In this document: one piece after another, positions 57,593 through 64,000 of the stretch
Position numbering within the stretch: position 1 is the stretch's first letter
How the letters are laid out: the number at the start of each line of letters is the position of its first letter
DNA from: Mytilus californianus
Taxonomy: Eukaryota; Mollusca; Bivalvia; Mytilida; Mytilidae
DNA: 64,000 bases
Assembly (NCBI RefSeq): GCF_021869535.1
Contig: NW_026262734.1
Coordinates: forward strand, 112,235,588-112,299,587
Reading direction: 5' to 3'
Position numbers and translations under genes: made by a program
The notes under the pieces: generated by a model
What the model was told of the DNA's origin: nothing
Seen by the model: only the letters and a program-made list of their open reading frames with translations
Database searches by the model: none

Positions 57593-60500
57593 CAAGTTGG
57601 TTACTTCAAAAAGGGTTTAAACTAGGTTGTTTAAATATTCAACATTTACAACCCAAAATTGAAGAAATAAAATTCCTATTAAAATATGAACAATTATTTG
57701 ATATATTTGGTATGGTAGAAACATTTTTAAATGATGAAATTGGTACCGAAACATTACAAATTGAAGGTTACAAAATAGAAAGAAAAGATAGAAACGCTAT
57801 TAATGATGGCGGAGGAGTGATTGCGTACATACGAAATAGTGTATGTCACCAGAGAAGAATCGATTTAGAAATAGGTAGTATTGAATCATTATGGATTGAA
57901 ATTATTTTTCCAAACACAAACTCTATTTTAATAGGCATTTTTTATCGTCCACTGAGTTCATTGCAATCTTGGATTGATTCAGTTGAAAAAGAAATAGAAA
58001 AAGCGTCAGCAGAAAATAAAGAAATTATACTTTTAGGAGATTTCAATATAAACTATTCACATATAGATCATACAGTTGTCGGAAATCAAAAATGGAAGGA
58101 CTGTAATAATTTGTATGGTTTACAACAAATTGTACATAAATCCACAAGAGTAACAGATAAATGTGTAACTACTATAGACCATATTTATACTACCGATGTA
58201 GACCATATTACAGAAGTAAATGTGCCTAGTTATGCTGTCAGTGATCATTATCCTGTTTGCGTAACAAGAAAACTTAACCCAAAAATATCAAAAATGGAGC
58301 ATTTGTCCATAGAATATAGATCATTCAAACAATTTGATAAAAATAAATTTATTGAAAATTTAATAAATACTCCTTTTCATCTCATTGAATCGATTGGAGA
58401 TGTTGATGAAGCAGCTAATTATTGGTATAATCTATTTCTGAGCACCCTAGACAAGCATGCTCCTAAGAAAATTAAAAGGGTAAAAAATACTCAACAACCA
58501 GAGTGGTGGACTTCTGATATAAATAGCGCTAGACACCAAAGAGATTATTTTCATAGAATTGGGGATATATATAATTATAAAATTTGGCGTAATAAGGTCA
58601 CATTTTTAGTAGAGCAGGCAAAGAAAAATTATTTCCAAAATGCTATCTCAAATTGTAAAGATAGTAAAACTATCTGGAAGTATGTCAAAAGTCTAAATCC
58701 CAAAAAATTACATAATAATATCACGCATTTGGAATATAAAAATAGTGTAATTCAAAATGATGTTGATATAGCAAATACATTTAATGTGCATTTCACAAAT
58801 ATTGCTGAAGGTATAGTTGATAACAAATTATGTAATAATGATGAAGGTCTAAATTTCGATGTACTCAACAAATTTGTGAAATCAAAGTTACAAAAGGGTA
58901 GTGAAAAATTCATTATACCAGAAATGAGTATTTTAGATGTAAAAATGTATTTAAAAAAACTTGACAAGTCTAAAGCAACTGGTTTAGATGATGTTGGACC
59001 AAATATTTTGAGTATGTGCAGCGATGTCATTGCACCAGCTTTAACATATTTATTTAATCTAAGCATCAAATGTGGTAAATTTCCAAGTATTTTTAAAACT
59101 GCAAGAGTTTGCCCAATTTTTAAAAATGGCGATGCTTGTAATCCTGATAATTATAGACCAATAGCAGTTTTGCCTTGTCTCTCCAAAATCATAGAACGAC
59201 ATATAGCTGATAGTTTGTATATATATTTAAATAGTAATGACCTTCTTAATACTACACAGTCAGGTTTCAGACCTAAACATTCGTGCACAACTGCACTTAC
59301 TAAATTAGTAGATGAATGGTTAGCAAATATAGATAATGGAGAAATAAACGGAGTTATATTTTTAGATTTAAAGAAAGCTTTTGATCTGGTTAATCATATT
59401 ATTTTATTAAAAAAGCTTGAATATTATAATGTTTCAAACTGTACACTAGACTGGTTTAAGTCATACTTGTTTGAACGAAGTCAACAAGTTAAGGTCAATA
59501 ACGTCATGTCTAATACTAAATGCATAAAAACTGGTGTACCACAAGGCTCTATCCTTGGCCCTCTGTTATTTATTTTATATATCAATGATTTACCACTGAA
59601 CATAAAAAATTTATTAATAGATTTATATGCAGATGATTCTACATTACATAGTAAAGGTAATAATGTACTTCAGTTAACTGCTAACCTTCAAAATGATATT
59701 CATGTAATTGAAAACTGGTGTTCGCAAAATTGTATGAAACTAAATGCCAAAAAGTGTAAATCAATGATTATTGGTTCAAAACAGAGGCTTTATTCAACTG
59801 GGAACAGTTTAGATATCAAAATTTCAGATGAACAAATAGAGAATGTAGATTGTGAAAAACTTCTCGGTTTATATATCGACAAAAACCTAAATTGGAATGA
59901 GCAAATAGATAAAATGTCATGTACAATATCAAATAGAATCAATTTATTACAAAAGATAAGAAAATATTTACCTATGCATATACGTATTATTTATTTTAAT
60001 GCTTATATTCTGCCATTGTTTGATTATTGTTGCAATATATGGGGAAGTTGCTATGAAAATGGAATAAATAAACTTAATAAGTTATTAAAGAAATCTGCTA
60101 GGGTTATAGTAGAAGCTGACATAATGACATCATCCAGTTTGTTGCTTAATAGTTTAAACTGGTTAAATGTGGAAAAACGCATTCAATATCAAAAGGCAAT
60201 ACTTGTATTTAAATCATTAAATGATATGGTTCCTAACTATTTACAAGAAAACTTTCATTTTATTGGTAATCAGAATTATAATTTACGTTCGGCTGATGAA
60301 AAACTGTTAAATCTTCCGAAACCAAAAACAAACTGTTTAAAGAAAACATTTACATATTCAGGTTCTCAAATATGGAACAGTTTACCAAATGAAATAAAAA
60401 TGAGTAATACACTTGTATCTTTTAAAACAAAATGTTACAAATTTTTCATCAATTGTGCAAATTAATATGCTTTTTCATTATTATCTAGATACAATTGTAT

Positions 60501-60640
60501 ATTGTGTATAATATATCATTATAATATTGTATGTACTTATGAATATGTTATTATTATTTTGAGGACTCTCAGGAAGATTAGTTTTAACTAATGGGATTAT
60601 CCTCTTGAAATAAAGATTATTTATTTATTTATTTATTTAT
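57593..60640 (+). mobile_element. LINE copy 3, inverted relative to copies 1 and 2
   Basis: 3048 bp with the same 5' base, tail and satellite junctions as copies 1 and 2. AATAAA at 60609-60614, then (ATTT)n. Confidence 0.92.
57712..60465 (+). CDS. LINE endonuclease-reverse transcriptase, copy 3
   Basis: 917 residues, intact, with the same endonuclease and RT motifs and positions as copy 1 and by eye fewer than about 20 amino-acid differences (for example NQKWKDCNN, STRVT, CSDVI, PIFKNG, NLLIDLYADD, ENGINK). No catalytic position is altered. The open frame extends upstream to the satellite junction, about 13 codons into which lies the conserved GCLNIQHL start of the endonuclease. No ORF1 or ATG precedes it. 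Confidence 0.93.
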   Translation: MVETFLNDEIGTETLQIEGYKIERKDRNAINDGGGVIAYIRNSVCHQRRIDLEIGSIESLWIEIIFPNTNSILIGIFYRPLSSLQSWIDSVEKEIEKASAENKEIILLGDFNINYSHIDHTVVGNQKWKDCNNLYGLQQIVHKSTRVTDKCVTTIDHIYTTDVDHITEVNVPSYAVSDHYPVCVTRKLNPKISKMEHLSIEYRSFKQFDKNKFIENLINTPFHLIESIGDVDEAANYWYNLFLSTLDKHAPKKIKRVKNTQQPEWWTSDINSARHQRDYFHRIGDIYNYKIWRNKVTFLVEQAKKNYFQNAISNCKDSKTIWKYVKSLNPKKLHNNITHLEYKNSVIQNDVDIANTFNVHFTNIAEGIVDNKLCNNDEGLNFDVLNKFVKSKLQKGSEKFIIPEMSILDVKMYLKKLDKSKATGLDDVGPNILSMCSDVIAPALTYLFNLSIKCGKFPSIFKTARVCPIFKNGDACNPDNYRPIAVLPCLSKIIERHIADSLYIYLNSNDLLNTTQSGFRPKHSCTTALTKLVDEWLANIDNGEINGVIFLDLKKAFDLVNHIILLKKLEYYNVSNCTLDWFKSYLFERSQQVKVNNVMSNTKCIKTGVPQGSILGPLLFILYINDLPLNIKNLLIDLYADDSTLHSKGNNVLQLTANLQNDIHVIENWCSQNCMKLNAKKCKSMIIGSKQRLYSTGNSLDIKISDEQIENVDCEKLLGLYIDKNLNWNEQIDKMSCTISNRINLLQKIRKYLPMHIRIIYFNAYILPLFDYCCNIWGSCYENGINKLNKLLKKSARVIVEADIMTSSSLLLNSLNWLNVEKRIQYQKAILVFKSLNDMVPNYLQENFHFIGNQNYNLRSADEKLLNLPKPKTNCLKKTFTYSGSQIWNSLPNEIKMSNTLVSFKTKCYKFFINCAN

Positions 60641-61560
60641 AGACAAATACTGTTGATATACGGTATATAGGAGTACTATATTGTATGTTGACCACCGACG
60701 GTAGGTATAGACATACACTGTTGATAGACGGTATATAAGAGTACTATATGGTATGTTAACCACCGACGGTAGGTATAGACATATACTGTTGATAGACGGT
60801 ATATAAGAGTACTATATGGTATGTTAACCACCGACGGTAGGTATAGACATATACTGTTGATAGACGGTATATAAGAGTACTATATGGTATGTTAACAACC
60901 GACGGTAGGTATAGAAAAATACTGTTGATAGACTGTGTAATGGAGCACTGAATTGTATGTTAACCACCGACGGTAGGTATAGACAAATACTGTTGATATA
61001 CGGTATATAGGAGTACTATATTGTATGTTAACCACCGACGGTAGGTATAGAAAAATACTGTTGATAGATAGTGCATATGAATACTCTATTGTATGTTAAC
61101 CACCGACGGTAGGTATAGACATATACTGTTGATAGACGGTATATAAGAGTACTATATGGTATGTTAACCACCGACGGTAGGTATAGACATATACTGTTGA
61201 TAGACGGTATATAGGAGTACTATATGGTATGTTAACCACCGACGGTAGGTATAGAAAAATACTGTTGATAAACTGTGTAATGGAGCACTGTATTGTATGT
61301 TAACCACCGACGGTAGGTATAGACATATACTGTTGATATACGGTATATAAGAGTACTATATGGTTTGTTAACCACCGACGGTAGGTAAAGACATATACTG
61401 CTGATACACTGTGTAATGGAGCACGGTATTATATGTTAACCACCGACGGTAGGTATTGACAATGCTGTTGATAGACAGTGCATAGGAGTACAATATTGTA
61501 TGTTAACCATCGACGGTAGGTATGAATAAATGCTGTTAATAGACAGTGCATAGGAGTACT
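60641..61560 (+). repeat. 68-bp satellite downstream of LINE 3
   Basis: About 13 units beginning D, B, B, B, A, D, C, B, B, A, B and then degenerate A-like units. The A-to-D junction at 60971-60984 is an unoccupied version of the site where the three LINEs sit. Units diverge progressively toward 61560. Confidence 0.9.
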
Positions 61561-63390
61561 ATATTATATGGTTACCACAGAGGGTGTTTGGATATGACGG
61601 TATACTCTATAGAGACTGAAGATACAAGTACTGTTATATATGGTAACCACTGAGAGTAGGTATGGTTATAATGGTATACTTTAAATAGACTGTAGATACA
61701 AGAACTGTTATTTATTTGGTAACTACTGAGGGTTGATATGGACATAACGGTATACTCTATATAAACTGTAGATACAAGTACTGTGATATATTGTAACCAC
61801 CGAGGGTAGGTATGGACATAACGGTATACTCTATATAGACTGTAGATACAAGTACTGTAATATATATGGTTACCACTGAGGGTTGGTATGGACATAACGG
61901 TATACTCTATATAGACTGCAGATACAAGTACTGTCATATATTTGATAACTACTGAGGGTTGGTATGGACATAACGGTATACTCTATATAAACTGTAGATA
62001 CAAGTACTGTGATATATTGTAACCACCGAGGGTAGGTATGGACATAACGGTATACTCTATATAGACTGTAGATACAAGTACTGTAATATACATGGTAACC
62101 ACTGAGGGTTGGTATGGACATAACGGTATACTCTATATAGACTGCAGATACAAGTACTGTAATATATTTGATAACTACTGAGGGTTGGTATGGACATAAC
62201 GGTATACTCTATATAAACTGTAGATACAAGTACTGTGATATATTGTAACCACCGAGGGTAGGTATGGACATAACGGTATACTCTATATAGACTGTAGATA
62301 CAAGTACTGTAATATATATGGTAACCACTGAGGGTTGGTATGGGCATAACGGTATACTGTATATAGACTGCAGATACAAGTACTGTAATATATTTGATAA
62401 CTACTGAGGGTTGTTATGGGCATAACGTTATACTCTATATAAACTGTAGATACAAGTACTGTAATATATTTGATAACTACTGAGGGTTGGTATGGGCATA
62501 ACGTTATACTCTATATAGACTGCAGATACAAGTACTGTCATATATTTGATAACCACTGAGGGTTGGTATGGACATAACGGTATACTCTATATAAACTGTA
62601 GATACAAGTACTGTGATATATTGTAACCACCGAGGGTAGGTATGAACATAACGGTATACTCTATATAGACTGTAGATACAAGTACTGTAATATATATGGT
62701 AACCACTGAGGATTGGTATGGACATAACGGTATACTCTATATAGACTGCAGATACAAGTACTGTAATATATTTGATAACTACTGAGGGTTGGTATGGACA
62801 TAACGGTATACTCTATATAAACTGTAGATACAAATACTGTGATATATTGTAACCACCGAGGGTAGGTATGGACATAACGGTATACTCTATATAGACTGTA
62901 GATACAAGTACTGTAATATATATAGTAACCACTGAGGGTTGGTATGGACATAACGGTATACTCTATATAGACTGCAGATACAAGTGCTGTAATATATTTG
63001 ATAACTACTGAGGGTTGGTATGGACATAACGGTATACTCTATATAAACTGTAGATACAAGTACTGTGATATATTGTAACCACCGAGGGTAGGTATGGACA
63101 TAACGGTATACTCTATATAGACTGTAGATACAAGTACTGTAATATATATGGTAACCACTGAGGGTTGGTATGGACATAACGGTATACTCTATATAGACTG
63201 CAGATACAAGTACTGTAATATATTTGATAACTACTGAGGGTTGGTATGGGCATAACGTTATACTCTATATACTGTATATGTACTGTAGATATAAATTCTG
63301 TAATATATGGTAACCACTGACGGTAGGTATGGACATACAAGTATACTCTTTATCGACTGTTTATACAAGTTTTGCATTGCATGTTAACCC
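61561..63390 (+). repeat. ~75-bp satellite in 226-bp higher-order units
   Basis: Related to the 68-bp satellite through TAACCACCGAGGGTAGGTAT, but with its own body ACATAACGGTATACTCTATA and AGATACAAGTACTGT. Three variants (ACCACCGAGGGTAGG, ACCACTGAGGGTTGG, ACTACTGAGGGTTGG) alternate to give a 226-bp period repeated about seven times. The Tyr/Ser-rich minus-strand frames of 75-120 residues that recur every 226 bp are satellite artefacts. Confidence 0.95.
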
Positions 63391-64000
63391 CTGAGGATGG
63401 GTTACATTATACTTTCATCTGTTGTTTCCTTTTTAAGCCACACACACATTATCGACTGTTGATATGCTTTTCGTGATCATGGAAACGTTGTACCCGCCAC
63501 ATTATGTGTGTACCTTTCCCAATTCAGTAAGTAGTCTTTAATTCAGTGGTTGCTGTTGGTTGCTGTCTTTGATATTGGTTTTACGTTTATTGTTTCAGCA
63601 TTACTCGGGCTGTTAGTTTTCGTTTTTCGTCACATCTAGTCGTTTGTCTTAGGTGGATAGTTTTCTCATTGGCAATCATACCACATATCTTCTTATTTTC
63701 ATTGCATCATCTAAACATGGAAAATACGTATACAGAAAATATATACGTGTAGATAATATATATATAAGATCCATACAATACATACAGACCATATATCGAA
63801 ACCAATATATACTAAGCATTCAGGCAATCATACAAAATGCATCTTAGAACCAGAGGTTATTTTGACACTGTATATGAGCCAGAGATACAGTATGTATACA
63901 GACTGTATGTAAAAATTAGACCCATAGACAAAGCATACAAAAAATGCATACAGACTGTATTTAAGAACCACAGGCAATGCACACACTTTATCTTGCAGTA
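63391..64000. other. Noncoding end of window
   Basis: Contains a family A tail at 63650-63700 and loosely repeated CATACAGACTGTAT wording from 63770 to 63965. No gene. Confidence 0.55.

Noticed and set aside
61572..63340. Series of overlapping Tyr/Ser-rich minus-strand frames of 73-121 residues
   Set aside because: They recur every 226 bp with the satellite period and have no domain or codon signal; they are satellite read-through.

Overview
The window looks like bivalve mollusc nuclear DNA, most likely from a marine mussel (Mytilus-like). This is inferred from strong AT-richness, genes split into small phase-1 exons by AG/GTAAGT introns, and several interspersed repeat families that I recognise as typical of mussel genomes (not checked against a database). 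I see no tRNA, rRNA, CRISPR array or prokaryotic-style gene. Nearly all the sequence is transposable elements, satellites and introns.

Region 1 (about 1.2-9.4 kb and 24.6-45.4 kb) is an ancient direct segmental duplication of one secreted-protein gene. The gene has a signal-peptide exon (21689-21743, seen only for copy 2; that of copy 1 should lie left of the window), a farnesoic-acid-methyltransferase-like (FAMeT-like) domain exon (1894-2388; 25555-26049) and a terminal PAN/Apple exon (5112-5377; 34002-34288). All junctions are phase 1 and compatible. Copy 1 is intact where visible. Copy 2 has an 8-bp deletion in the PAN exon that shifts the frame. Both copies carry the same ordered noncoding landmarks: a 30-bp tandem repeat, a LINE C-terminal relic, a palindromic TATAAGATATC array and a 25-bp satellite. 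Copy 2 has grown from about 8 kb to about 21 kb through insertions, so copy 1 often supplies the empty site.

Region 2 (9.4-24.6 kb) is a transposon graveyard. It holds a Helitron-like element (10623-14180) split by a 2.14-kb CACTA-type element with a 3-bp target duplication, Penelope-like (PLE) reverse transcriptase relics, and two related TTAA-flanked MITEs, and ends with the signal-peptide exon of gene copy 2.

Region 3 (45.4-64 kb) is dominated by a LINE/satellite composite. Three 3.05-kb LINE copies (two with an intact 917-residue endonuclease-RT frame, one with single-base indels) sit at the identical position of a higher-order 68-bp satellite. Two of them are tandem inside a 6.84-kb block bounded by 43-bp inverted repeats. 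The third is inverted, and its satellite passes into a related ~75-bp satellite organised in 226-bp higher-order units.

The only host gene supported is the FAMeT-PAN gene pair. Everything else with coding potential derives from mobile elements.
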